Source: Ptiloglossa arizonensis (Eukaryota; Arthropoda; Insecta; Hymenoptera; Colletidae). From it: DNA of 64,000 nucleotides. Every line of letters begins with the position of its first letter. Within the stretch, counting starts at the first letter, position 1. The notes below the pieces were generated by a model, which did not search any database, had not been told where the DNA came from, and saw only the letters and a program-made list of their open reading frames with translations. The DNA lies in assembly GCF_051014685.1 (NCBI RefSeq), contig NC_135060.1:4340001-4404000 (forward strand), in the 5' to 3' direction. Position numbers and translations under genes: made by a program. This document shows, in pieces, positions 52,307 through 63,212 of the stretch.

Positions 52307-52555
52307 GTGAGCCGACTTCGTTAACGCCGCGCTCGTCGTTACTTAACGAGGTATCGCTCGCTAATAAATTATAATACTTATACAAGCGAACGAATCCGCC
52401 GCAGCAATTACCGGGGCCTTTGAGTTTACAGCGGTGATTCCCCGTGCACTTGCTACGAAATCAAACCGTGCCTCGTTCGAACGTTAACGCAACGTTAATC
52501 CTTAACCGACTGCTACGGAAATGACTATTGCGTTTCAATTCGCGTTACCGGCCAA

Positions 52556-52860
52556 TCCTAGAGTCCAGTTCCATCGAGAACCATTTCATTGGAAACTGCT
52601 AGAGGACAAACTGTGAGACTTCTCGTAAATATTGTGTAACCTAAATTACACGAAATCATTTGTACAACCTACAGTTATTTCTGAAAAAGTAACTTTCGAA
52701 AGAAACGTGTAAATTTGAAAAATACTCGGTCGAGAGAAACTTTATTTGAAAGTACAACAACGTATCGGAAACAGATGAATTGAACGCAAAAGAATATACG
52801 AATAAAGCTACAAAGATTGTTTAAATCCGTAACGTTGAAGTATATTTCTTGAGCTGCTTA
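52556..52860 (+). repeat. 300-base direct repeat, copy 1
   Basis: Closely similar to 54173-54507. Shared landmarks are tcctagagtccagttc, acctaaattacacgaaat, acagttatttctgaaaaagt, aaacagatgaattgaac and aataaagctacaaagat. Divergence is by scattered substitutions plus a short extra segment near the end of the other copy. Confidence 0.92.
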
Positions 52861-53814
52861 AGACTCGTCGATACTGAGTAGTGTGGTTGGCACGGTTGTT
52901 CGGTCATTGTTCGTGGACAGGGTGTCTAGTATATTGTAATAGAATCGAGCAGGAGGTCATTCCTCGGGGAATAATGATCGGTTGAAAGGATCTTGGTACC
53001 CCTGGTTCGGAGAAGGGGAATTTTTGATTTCGATAAGAGTTACAACTGAATTGTACGGAGCTTTAGATAAGATACGTTCTTTGTACGTTGTTCGGCGAGC
53101 AAAGATTTCAATGGAACTTGAATTTTAGAATTAAATATTTCAACGAATAGAAATTGAACACTTTCGTCGAATAAGCTTCGCGAATAAATCGCTATAAATT
53201 GGTTTTACTTGTTATCTTTCATTCGAATAAAATTCTCTCTAATTGTGACCCAGTCCTGCCGTGAAGCCTGTTACAGATATTCGACCGTTGCGAAACACAA
53301 GGAACGCTATCATTTCGAACCAATCGGAATTTATTTACACGGTTAATCAGAAGAGAAAAATTGCGGTATTATCCGAAATGGCTACCATTTGGAACGATGC
53401 AGGTCTACAAACGACGCGAGAAATTGGCTATCGCGACACGCACGGTCTCCGTGGTTATTTCAGAAGCTGGTATTACTAGGGCGTGCTTCGGGCTATCTAA
53501 ATTTGTAGTGGAAATTTTGCTGGCCATATTCTCCAACTCCACGGTTTACAATCGTTCGTAAATTCACACGTTCTAATTCATAAATTAGGAACCAACTTCG
53601 ACATGCGAGAGGGCTGGTGCTTGTTCGGTAGGGTGTGTCCCGCCAATGTGAGACACTTCGTTTCTGTGAAAAAGGTGTTTGAACTTGGGTCGAAACCTGG
53701 CGAGAAAGATGTGTGGGAAGGAGTGCTGAAACATCTGTGCACAATTCTTCTCCAAAGGCAATTGTCGATTTTTCAGCAAAACCCTAACTTGTGTAGCTAA
53801 AATGATCGAAGAAC
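52861..53814. other. sequence between the direct repeats
   Basis: Contains two + strand frames of 66-72 codons (53261-53561) and one of about 65 codons (53603-53800), the last with several Cys, Trp and Val-Lys pairs. None resembles a protein known to me. The region may be old repeat-derived DNA. Confidence 0.35.
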
Positions 53815-54172
53815 GGCTGTTGTACAGAGTATTCTAGGACAACTGTAGGACATTGTTCTAGAATTCAGTTTAGTCGAAAACAAGCTCGCTGGAAATTCGG
53901 GTCAGAGATCAAGAACATCGTCTACGAGACTCCTTGTAAAAATTTGGATAAGTTAGATCTAACCTAGACCTAACCCAGACCTAACCCAGACCCGATCCAT
54001 CCGATATCTCGGGACAATTATAGAACATTGTTCTAGAGTTCGGTTCGATTGAAAACCAGCCCATTGGAAATTTGGGTCAGACCTAGAGAACACGGCCTGT
54101 GAGAATCCTTGTAAAAATTTGAATAACACAGACTCGTTCTACCCGATATCCCGGGACAATGATAGAATATTG
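53815..54172 (+). repeat. tandem units related to the direct repeat
   Basis: Two units begin with cattgttctagaattc or cattgttctagagttc (ttcta at 53856 and 54031) and continue with gaaaac-agc, ttggaaat-tgggtcaga and ccttgtaaaaatttg. The third unit start (tccta at 54173) is the 54173-54507 copy. The array is thus one repeat family with 142-175-base spacing, of which 52556-52860 is a detached member. Confidence 0.8.
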
Positions 54173-54507
54173 TCCTAGAGTCCAGTTCGATCGAGAACCA
54201 TTTCGTTGGAAACTTTCAAGAGAACAAACGGTGAGGCTTCTTGTAAAAATTTGTGCAACCTAAATTACACGAAATTATTTGTACAATCTACAGTTATTTC
54301 TGAAAAAGTAACTTTCGAAACAAACGCGTACATTTGAAAAATACTCGGTTGAGAAAAACCTTATTTGAAAGTACAATAACGTATCAGAAACAGATGAATT
54401 GAACACAAAAGAATATATGAATAAAGCTACAAAGATAGCTTAAATCCATAACGTTGAAGTATATATAGCGAACCATTCGATGTCCAATGTGCTCTTCTCG
54501 AGCTGCT
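54173..54507 (+). repeat. 300-base direct repeat, copy 2
   Basis: Second copy of the segment at 52556-52860, 1.6 kb away in the same orientation, with about 30 extra bases before its final gagctgctt. Confidence 0.92.
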
Positions 54508-55804
54508 TTAAAATTATTTTTGTTTTCTGCGTTGGCTGTGTGTAAGAAAGAAAAGTAGAATATTTAAAAATACCATTATAAAGTATTCCTAAAAATCAGC
54601 AAATCAGTATTGTAAAGTCGTTCGTTGAAACGTCCTAACAGTATTTGTCTCTGTATACAGGTAGAGTACTGTGCATTGACTCGATTCTGTAGGGCAGCCA
54701 TTTGGATATTAGTCTTAGGGAGTAGCAATCTCTCCCACAGCCATTGACGACGAATCGTTTCGCGAGGACCAGTTTTAATCTCGGTTTGGTAACTCGTGTA
54801 TCCGAACGAATACACTCTGCTCGCTCCTCAGCGAGATACGGAATTCGTTCGTTGCATTATGCAGCTGTCGTAGAGAATTGGAATTTTTTCGGTACTCGTT
54901 GAATCAGTCTGTGCAATTTGTAGGGACCGTGCTCCAACTTCTAATTCTGTCGAGGGCACTGTGTTCTAATTGTCGTGCTGTTATCTTTAATCCGCGTTGA
55001 GCCGCTACGTCGAGTTCTCGTTGTACAAAGGATTAACTCTAAATCGAATTAAAGTATTCAACTTGAGCCTGGGGAATTTCCATGAGCGAATCACGACGCA
55101 GTTACGTTTCTGACTCTTAAATTCTGCCCTAGATACTTCAACGTGCGGTTCTATCGCATCGGTTTCTTTATTACTTTGCACGATTTCCGAACGTTTTCGC
55201 GTGTCGACGCGAACCACCAGCGTAAATTAAATTCGTCTAAAATTGAGTCCAACTTGTGTATAATCACGGGAAATTTTGCTGGAACATTTCAGACGTTTTC
55301 CTGGATCGCGTGACAAACGCGATTACTGTAAATTCACGGAGACTGAAAGGCAATCGATTAGTTTTACAAGACTTTTCTCGCGTTTAGGTCGTTCTACGAG
55401 TAACGTTTATTCTTTCGTTTCTATCGTACACTCGATAGGTAAATTGATCTGTTTTTCTTTTTCGATCGAATTCTCGTGGATTTAGTTATAATAATATTTT
55501 TTAATATTTCAGTTTGTACGTTTCCATCAAAAATAATAATTCGTGTAAAATTTAATTCGGATAGTTCGTAAATCGTTGGACACGTTGAAGATTTCGAAGT
55601 CGCGATGCAAACTTGGTCCTACCATCTTACCAAGTTCTGTGAGAAAAAATAAGAAACGTCATTCTTAACTAATTAAAATTTATTTCTACATTTGCTAACA
55701 CGAAAGAAACAATGGTATTCTTACAAATGGTTATATTTAACAGCGATGGAGACTTACGAACCGTGTTACCTTAGAAACAATTTTTGCCTGGTCTGTACCT
55801 ACTT

Positions 55805-56040
55805 GTGCGAGTCCTACACGTCTGAGATAGTTTGCGTTATGGTTTCACTACTGATAAATTAATTCATGGGGATCTACGTGTCTGAGCCAGTTTGTGTCAC
55901 GGTTGCACCGCTAATGGATTAATTCATTGGGATCTACGTGTCTGAGATAGTTTGTATCATGGTTTCGCTACTAATGGATTAATTCATTGGGGTCCACGTG
56001 TCTGAGATAGATTCTCCCATGGTTGTGTTCCTGGATTATT
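55805..56040. repeat. 60-base tandem repeat, four copies
   Basis: Exactly 60-base units start near 55811, 55871, 55931 and 55991, each with a variant of ggatctacgtgtctgagata, gtttgtatcatggtttc and ctaatggattaattcattg. The fourth copy is diverged after its first third and carries a CACGTG E-box where the others have TACGTG. Weaker traces continue to about 56220. Confidence 0.93.
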
Positions 56041-59000
56041 TACATTACGTTCTGGTATAATCTATCGTCCAGTGTGATCTGCATTGTGGCTACGTTATTT
56101 TCAACTCGTCTCTATTAGATTCTGCACACTCTCGATGATTTGCCTCATAGTTCGTATCTGCATTCGGTATTAGTTGTACGAGACAGTTCGTGTAACTATT
56201 CCACCGTTACCGGGTTATCCGCATTGAGTTTCACCCTAATGGAAATCGTAATTAGATCACGAGTCGTGAGTTGATCGTTCTCGGCGGACTTGGTTTCCGT
56301 TCTGGACTCGTGAACGTAACGTTACGTTCCACGACCTGTGGATCATTTGGATCGCGTGCCACGAGAACGAACCGTTCGCATCTCCATTGTATCCAACGTG
56401 TCCATTCTCCACGCCGCGAAGATATTCCGTACTCGTGCGTCATTCCCGTTGCATTTTATAAGTTTCGAATCGCAATTGATCCTGGTCGCGTTCCACCGCG
56501 TCGTTCTCGTGATCGTACGTTTTCGAAATTCGCGAAACAACTTCTCGAAACAATTTCCCGAAACGTGTGATTCTCACAACGCGTTAATCGTTCGACGAAC
56601 TGGAACAACGCGAATCTCGCATACGAACGGAGCTAACGTCGGTGCTGCGACGTCTCGTTTTCGCTTACGCCACATTATTCATTATTCTGCTCGAACAAGT
56701 GCTCAATGGTGACACGATACGTGTAACCTTCGTTGTTAAACAGTACACATTGCTATATTTAACCAGCACCGGTGTTACGAGTTAAAGTAAAAGTTGCGCG
56801 TTGCAAGTTGCCGGGGACGGTCGATAACATAAGCAGCCAGATGTCACGTTTCTCCGTTCTTGAATAACTTTTCAGATCAATTAGTTCAAACCGGTCGAAG
56901 TCTCGCCAGACGGGTCAAACAAACTCGAAACAATTTTCCAATGGAGGGGAATAACTCGCGCGGCGATAGAAACTTTCCCGAACAATCTATTGCAACGTCA
57001 TTGCATCGATGATCGTGATTGGGTTACGCGTGGTACCTTTTCGACACCGAAGTACGAGAGGTGAGAACGTCGAATGAAACGAAACCTACGTTTCTTAAAG
57101 GCACTACAATTTTATTAACTACACGTCCAGTTGTCTCGATGCTGTGTGTTCGATCACGGTATGGATAAACGAGACTATTGCACGAACTGGACTCGACTGT
57201 GACGAACCCTGATCTACTCGCTGAACAACCAGTGCCTTTAAAACTTGTCCGGGAGAAGACAAAGGCAGAGCGGTGAATAGAAAAAGATGAAAAACGGAAG
57301 GGGGTAAGAAAGTGGAGAGAATCTGGGTAGAAAAGTTTGGTAACTGTCAGTAGCTCGCTCTAGCCAAGCATGGTCGCCACATGTTCGTGTTCGAGAGACG
57401 AAGAATCTGGTAAACGAAAAACGAGAAACGTGAAACGGTAGAATGTCTGAAAAATTAGACCAAGGAACTACGATCTACTTTGATATGATCCAAATATTCG
57501 AGATCACTTTGGAAACGACGAATACTACTTGGAAGGTCATCCTGACAACGTAAAAATGCTACAACTCGATGTATCAGAGGCAACGATTGCTACGGTTATA
57601 ACGTTTTGTGTGTAACTCGTGAAGATTGACACATCGAGGTATCGATTTCTCTTGGTCCAATGTCGAGGTCGAGTCTAGAGTGTACTTTACGGTAATCGTT
57701 TACACTTTTGACGCAAGGTAGGGATTTTTGTACATTTTTAGACACCCACGACGAGAATATTGCCGAGGAGTTAGTATTATTATTCATTTATTTATCTATT
57801 TAACGGATTGAGGGTTATTTTTGATAGAGGTTCGGTACAAAATTATCGTTAAGAGGTAAGGAATAATTATATGTAAATTAACTGTACCACGCTGCGAGTT
57901 TATTGTTTGGATATTAAATTCGCTCAATTTGTATTTGAAGGCATTTACCGATTTATCGAAGAAGTTAATTTTATACTGTATCTCAGTCGTGTTGGTAAGT
58001 ATACGAGTGAACGAATCGCTTAAATTAAGTGGAATCGATTCGAATGAATATTTTTTAAATATGTTTCCCTTATCGCGATAAATGTACCTTAAAATAGTTC
58101 TTACCGAAAGAACTTTTATAATTAATCGTACGAATAGCACAGAAACGAAGTTAAGGAAGATAAAACGAATCACGGTGAGTCGATATTTTCTATAAACATT
58201 GTGATTTCGTTGTTCTATAATTTTGCCGTGTATAATTATACTTGGATAACGATCGTCGGCAATGTAATTGCGAAAAAGATTGGAAAATCTTTAGACACGC
58301 GATACAACAATTTCAGTTGCAGCGATCGATTTAATAATGTGTGCATGACTCAAACGCGGCGTAATGACTGGATAATTGATTAGCAAATTCTAATCACGGT
58401 TCTTCATTGTTCACTTTAAATCTGTGTAAATTCGATCATTCGTACACCTACCTGCATCGATACGATACATATACGGGCATAGATCCTGTATTCGATCAGA
58501 TTATGGTTACACGAGGTTTTAACATGTCACGAGGACAATTCAACTGCGAAGATAATTCTATTAAATCTTATTTGTCAGATAATAGGTTGATTGTTGCCCG
58601 AAATGATGTGGGTGTACACAACTAGATTATAGCTGAAACACAGGACGAATTATTGCAAAGTATTGCAATGCGATTGCAATTTAAAGTTTTTTTTCGCTCA
58701 TTCGCATACCGAAATTAATTGACACGTATTGGCCGATATCGTTGAAGATCGATATCGTTAATTGTACGATATTTACTCGATTTTATTTCTTCGATGTATT
58801 CACCTTGTTTGTAACAGAATATATTATACTAGCCATGCTGCAGTGGACTGCTTGCTTCGTCGCACGATGATATTATTCTATTAAATTATTGGAAAATTTA
58901 CCTATGAATATTTATTTACAATTTTAATAACTATTTCCATATTACTATATCTAGATTAACTCGAAAATCAAACGTACACGTACGATGTTTTTCTCTAAAG

Positions 59001-60269
59001 ACGATCTTTCCACGTAGAAAAAACGACGTTAATATTGAACGACAAATTGCAGTTACGAGGGAATTATTTATTGTCGTAATTGTACAATAATCGTTACGAC
59101 ATAAAAGTAGTCTGTAATGATCGCTTTTCGTTCATTTAGCGTCCTTACTAATAAAAAAGGATTCCCTGTTTGTGAACGAAAGAAAATTAAATGTACAGAT
59201 TCTAAATCATTTGAAAGCAACACCTCTCTTCCAATGAAACTTTAGTATTGCAGCAATACCTTTAACGTTGCTCTTCATAAAAGTTATTTCATAGCTAAAC
59301 CCAGAACAGAATTTCATCTCATTCACCAGAAGGCTTCCTGTTCGGTCGAATATTCGTGTCACTGTACGTCTTTAGAACCTTGTGAAATTGTACATTCGCC
59401 AAACAGTTATATCGTAAACCGAAAGGATTAAATGTCGTCCTGTTAATTACCATAATTTAGAGGTGAACTCGTATCCTGTAATGTGGATTTATCTGAAGGT
59501 ACACAACGAACTGTATATGTTTGCCCAACTTTGAGACACGATTAATTACGCGATTACAAAGTTCGTCCCTTCTGGAAATGACTGTTCCGCAGTCCGGACA
59601 CGCCAAGGTAATAAAAAAAAAAAACTGGCTGTAAGTTATATCGGTGGTTGTTCGTGGTTGGACTGAAAAAGCCATTTAGAAGTATATTAGACCGCTGAAT
59701 GTAGATTAGATGCTCTTAATCAACTCACTTTATCGCTGATTAAATTACCAAATCTACCATGCTACTAATTCGTCTATCTAAAATTTGGAGAACGGTACCC
59801 ATTGTTACAATTAACAGATTAAGGATTCTTATCCAGTAGATCAATCGGGCTAATTGTAATTCTACTCAGATTACTAATTAATTCATCAAATTTGATATTC
59901 GATTCGTTTACTGAAAATTTCAAATGGTATTTAAGAAAATGGTATTGGTGTTACGTAATCATCCAGCCGACGTTTCCCAAAACTGATGGCTAAGATATGA
60001 AAGTATCACAGGTTAGCGAAAATGAAAGATAAATTCCGTACAATATTTATTAAAGCAAAAATAATTATCATATTGGCTTGTTCGAATGTTGAATCGATAA
60101 GTTGCTCGTAATATTAACGATCGTTTATATTCTTTGTTAGAACAAAACTCCGTATAATATTGTACCGTTTTCGCGTTAAGTATGTTAAGCGTCGTTTTAG
60201 AAAGATGGGTTGCTTTAGAAATCCCGTTGATGATACACGACTGAAACTTTCTTTTCCCACTTAAACGCG

Positions 60270-61200
60270 TCCTAAACTATGTACATTAAAATATATTTTA
60301 AAAATAGCTGAAACGAGGCTACGTCGTTATCTGGGTTAACTTGTACACATATCGCGTTCCTCGTGGTTTTTAATCGCAAGTGTTCGTTAACAATTGCAAT
60401 TCGCTATGGATCTCATTGCCAACCGAGTCCATCTAGCGTTGACGAGAGCATACTTCACGCTATTGTGCAAAACTCTACATACATTCTAAGCTATATATAT
60501 TATACATTAACATGTATTTAAAAAATAATTGAAACGAGGCTACGTCGTTACCTGTGTTAACTTGTACACACATCTCTAATTACAAGACGTTCGTTAACAT
60601 TTGCAATCGGCTACGAAACTCATTGGCAACCGAGTCCATCCATCGCGGACAATCGAAGCTGGGTTTTTATCATCACGGAGCCTAGTGTTCCGTGAGTGTA
60701 CTTCACGCTATTGTGCAAAACCTTCTGAACTATATACACATTAAAATCTATTTAAAAGATACTCGAAACGAGGCTACGTCGTTACCTGGGTTGACTTGTA
60801 CACACATCTCTAATTACAAGACGTTCGTTAACATTTGCAATCGGCTACGAAACTCATTGCCAATCGAGTTCATCCATCGCGGACAATCGAACCTGGGTTT
60901 TTATCATCACGGAGCCTCGTGTTCCGTGAGTGTATTACTTCACGCTATTGTGCAAAACCTTCTGAACTATATACACATTAAAATCTATTTAAAAGATACT
61001 CGAAACGAGGCTACGTCGTTACCTGGGTTGACTTGTACACACATCTCTAATTACAAGACGCTCGTTAACATTTGCAATCGGCTACGAAACTCATTGCCAA
61101 CCGAGTCCATCCATCGCGGACAATCGAAGTTGGTTTTTATCATCACGGAGCCTAGTGTTCCGTGAGTGTACTTCACGCTATTGTGCAAAACTTTGCATAC
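60270..61200. repeat. 235-248-base tandem repeat, four copies
   Basis: The anchor cttcacgctattgtgcaaaa occurs at 60453, 60701, 60938 and 61171, with spacing of 248, 237 and 233. Units share gaaacgaggctacgtcgtta, acttgtacacacatctct, tcgttaacatttgcaatcg and ggagcct-gtgttccgtgag. The two middle units are almost identical and keep one + frame open (60692-61165), which is by chance since unit lengths are not all multiples of three. The array stops within a few bases of the GC-rich block that follows. Confidence 0.93.
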
Positions 61201-61700
61201 GCAAGTCGCGTGCAAGTAAGCGGCCGTCGCGAGCAGGCGCGACACAACAGTGTCCCCGCTTAGGATGGAAAGCTTTCGTTAAAAATAAACGCGTTGTCAG
61301 CCGTGCCTTTTCGCCCGGGGACCCCGTGAATTGTTGCAAGACTCGGAAGCACGTGTCGCGAACGTCCCAGTTCGTTGCGCGGTCTCCCCGTCGAAATGTC
61401 CCGGCGATAAAACCGTTAAAATCTATACGTATATATGCATGCATATTCCCGTGTTTATAAATAAGTTGCTGCCTCGTGACCCGGTCTTTGTTGCCCGATA
61501 ACGAGCACCGCGACGAAAGTAACGCGTTCGGTCGTCTCATGAATTTACAACGACGATGATTCGCGAGAAAATGCGGGTCGCGATTAAATCGGTGCCCTCG
61601 ACCGTCCCGGAGTTTCCCTTCTTTCGAATCCTCGACCGTTAGCCGAGGAATCTCCTCGGGATTAATACCATTTCGACCGTAATCGAGAAATGAATTTTTG
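61200..61700. promoter_or_regulatory. GC-richer unique block in intron 1, candidate regulatory element
   Basis: About 500 bases of unique, CpG-rich sequence directly after the tandem array and 1.4 kb before the second channel exon. No frame has coding bias. An alternating pyrimidine-purine run (tatacgtatatatgcatgca) lies at about 61419-61443, followed by a tttataaataa element. Candidate intronic enhancer or boundary; evidence is composition and position only. Confidence 0.3.
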
Positions 61701-63121
61701 ATCACTGGGAACGCAATTTGCCCCGATAAACGAGTTACGCTTAAACGTAAGAGATACTCCGAGTTGAGATTATCTTCGACGAAAGGACGACAGAGTGGGT
61801 TTATTTTCTTACGAAACGAATAGATTGGTATCTTTACGAATATATTTCGAAGAAATTTACCAATTTGTGAAAAGGTAACAAGTACCTACTGTTCGTTCGT
61901 GAGAAAAAGGCAAACGAGTGTGTACATATCTCCGTTCTAGGTTACTGTCTACCAGTTTCTTTACTATCGTGCCGATTGTCGCTTATTGTTCATCTTCTTT
62001 ACAGTTCTCAGCCGATAGTGATAATCTGATCAATGAACTGGTAAATCGTGAACTAAAATGGATATGTAAAAACACTCGTTTGCTTTCTTCTCGCGATGGA
62101 ACAGTACCTTTTTCATTTCACGATTGTCTCGTGCCTTTCGAGCATTGAATTTATCAATAAGCTGGAAGTAACGTTGGAGGTAATATCGTTCCGTTGTTCT
62201 ACGAGAGTCCTAGTGGGAAAAGAATTGGACTAGGTTTTACCAAACTAGGGAATTTTTCGTCGCGCTGTACACATGGAACGAGGGACATTGGTAAGTATTG
62301 AATAAAGAGACGCCAATGAAGCGAAACTGTTCAATTATACTAAACCGATCGAGTTGTTCAACATTCTCGAACAACAACGTTCGTCGAATTCTCAATGCAT
62401 CCGGCATTAAAGTGTGGAATTAAACGATTAAAGTGTGGAAACACACGATGCTGGTTTCCTTTGGTTGGAACAGCAACGGGCACAGTCTTCTTGAAAAAAC
62501 AACTTCGCTAACCGTGGTGTTTACCTTTTCAATCGAGACATTACTGTCGACCTGTTACTAGGCCTTGAATTCGATTTCTATAGTGTTCCCGGTGCCCTAG
62601 ATATCGCGTCCTTTGAACATCGGACCCTCGAGTAATAACAATAATACGCGAAGTTGACACGTATTTTGAGATAATTGCGGAAACACGAAAAAGAACAGTA
62701 AAAACAGTGGTCACGGTAGGTATTTCATGTGTGCGCGACGTAACGATGTTCTCGACAACGTGGAATATTCTGGTACTTGATTATCTCGACGTTACGTTGT
62801 TTAATGGAACAATTTTACATTCAAGTGTACGAACAACGTCACGGTTACATTACACGCGCGCACGATAGTAAAGAAACTTCTCTCGTGTTCGTATATATAT
62901 TTTTTTTTTCACACGAACCGTATAATATTGAATCTACGGTACAAAAGAGTCGTTGCGTATACATACATATTTGATTCGTAATTCTTGCAAATTTTCAATG
63001 TCAATCTGCGCAGTTCGCGTGAAATTTGAATGTTACGCGCCGCGTGTTCAACGACTACGATATTCAAGCACCGAATTACACACGTTAAAATATCTGTTGA
63101 TGAAAACATTTTTCTTTCCAG

Positions 63122-63212
63122 GTTCGTGATGGTATTGGTGTGCCTCATATTTAGCGTTCTGTCGACCATAGACCAGTACAGCAACTTCGCGAACGAAACC
63201 CTGTTCTGGATG
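63122..63212 (+). CDS. KCNQ: KCNQ-type potassium channel, second coding exon (S1 and S1-S2 loop)
   Basis: A 91-base exon bounded by acceptor tttttctttccag and donor gtaagt. Its first base completes the split Val codon, and it encodes [19 protein letters not shown] then [11 protein letters not shown]. This matches the family's S1 signature ([20 protein letters not shown], then TLFWM), which I recall as closest to KCNQ1-type and insect channels. N-E-T in the extracellular S1-S2 loop is a possible glycosylation sequon. The exon ends on a complete Met codon, so the next exon should start in phase 0 with the Glu of the S2 helix; that exon lies beyond the window. The exon length and both phases equal those I recall for human KCNQ1 exon 2. 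Confidence 0.96.

Larger units (their letters stand above)
38838..63121 (+). other. KCNQ: intron 1 of the KCNQ gene (24.3 kb)
   Basis: The donor gtgagt (38838-38843) and the acceptor with pyrimidine tract tttttctttccag (ending 63121) join a split Val codon: GT in the first exon, G in the second. The joined reading continues S1 without interruption. Outside the repeats and GC-richer blocks listed separately, the intron is AT-rich; I see no coding signature in 38838-41081, 41245-42138, 42341-46678, 47061-47519, 47831-51796, 54510-55800, 56041-60269 or 61701-63121. No nested gene is supported. Confidence 0.92.

Noticed and set aside
60692..61165. + strand frame of 157 codons made of a 79-residue repeat
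   Set aside because: Created by two nearly identical 237-base tandem units; neighbouring units of other lengths break the frame.
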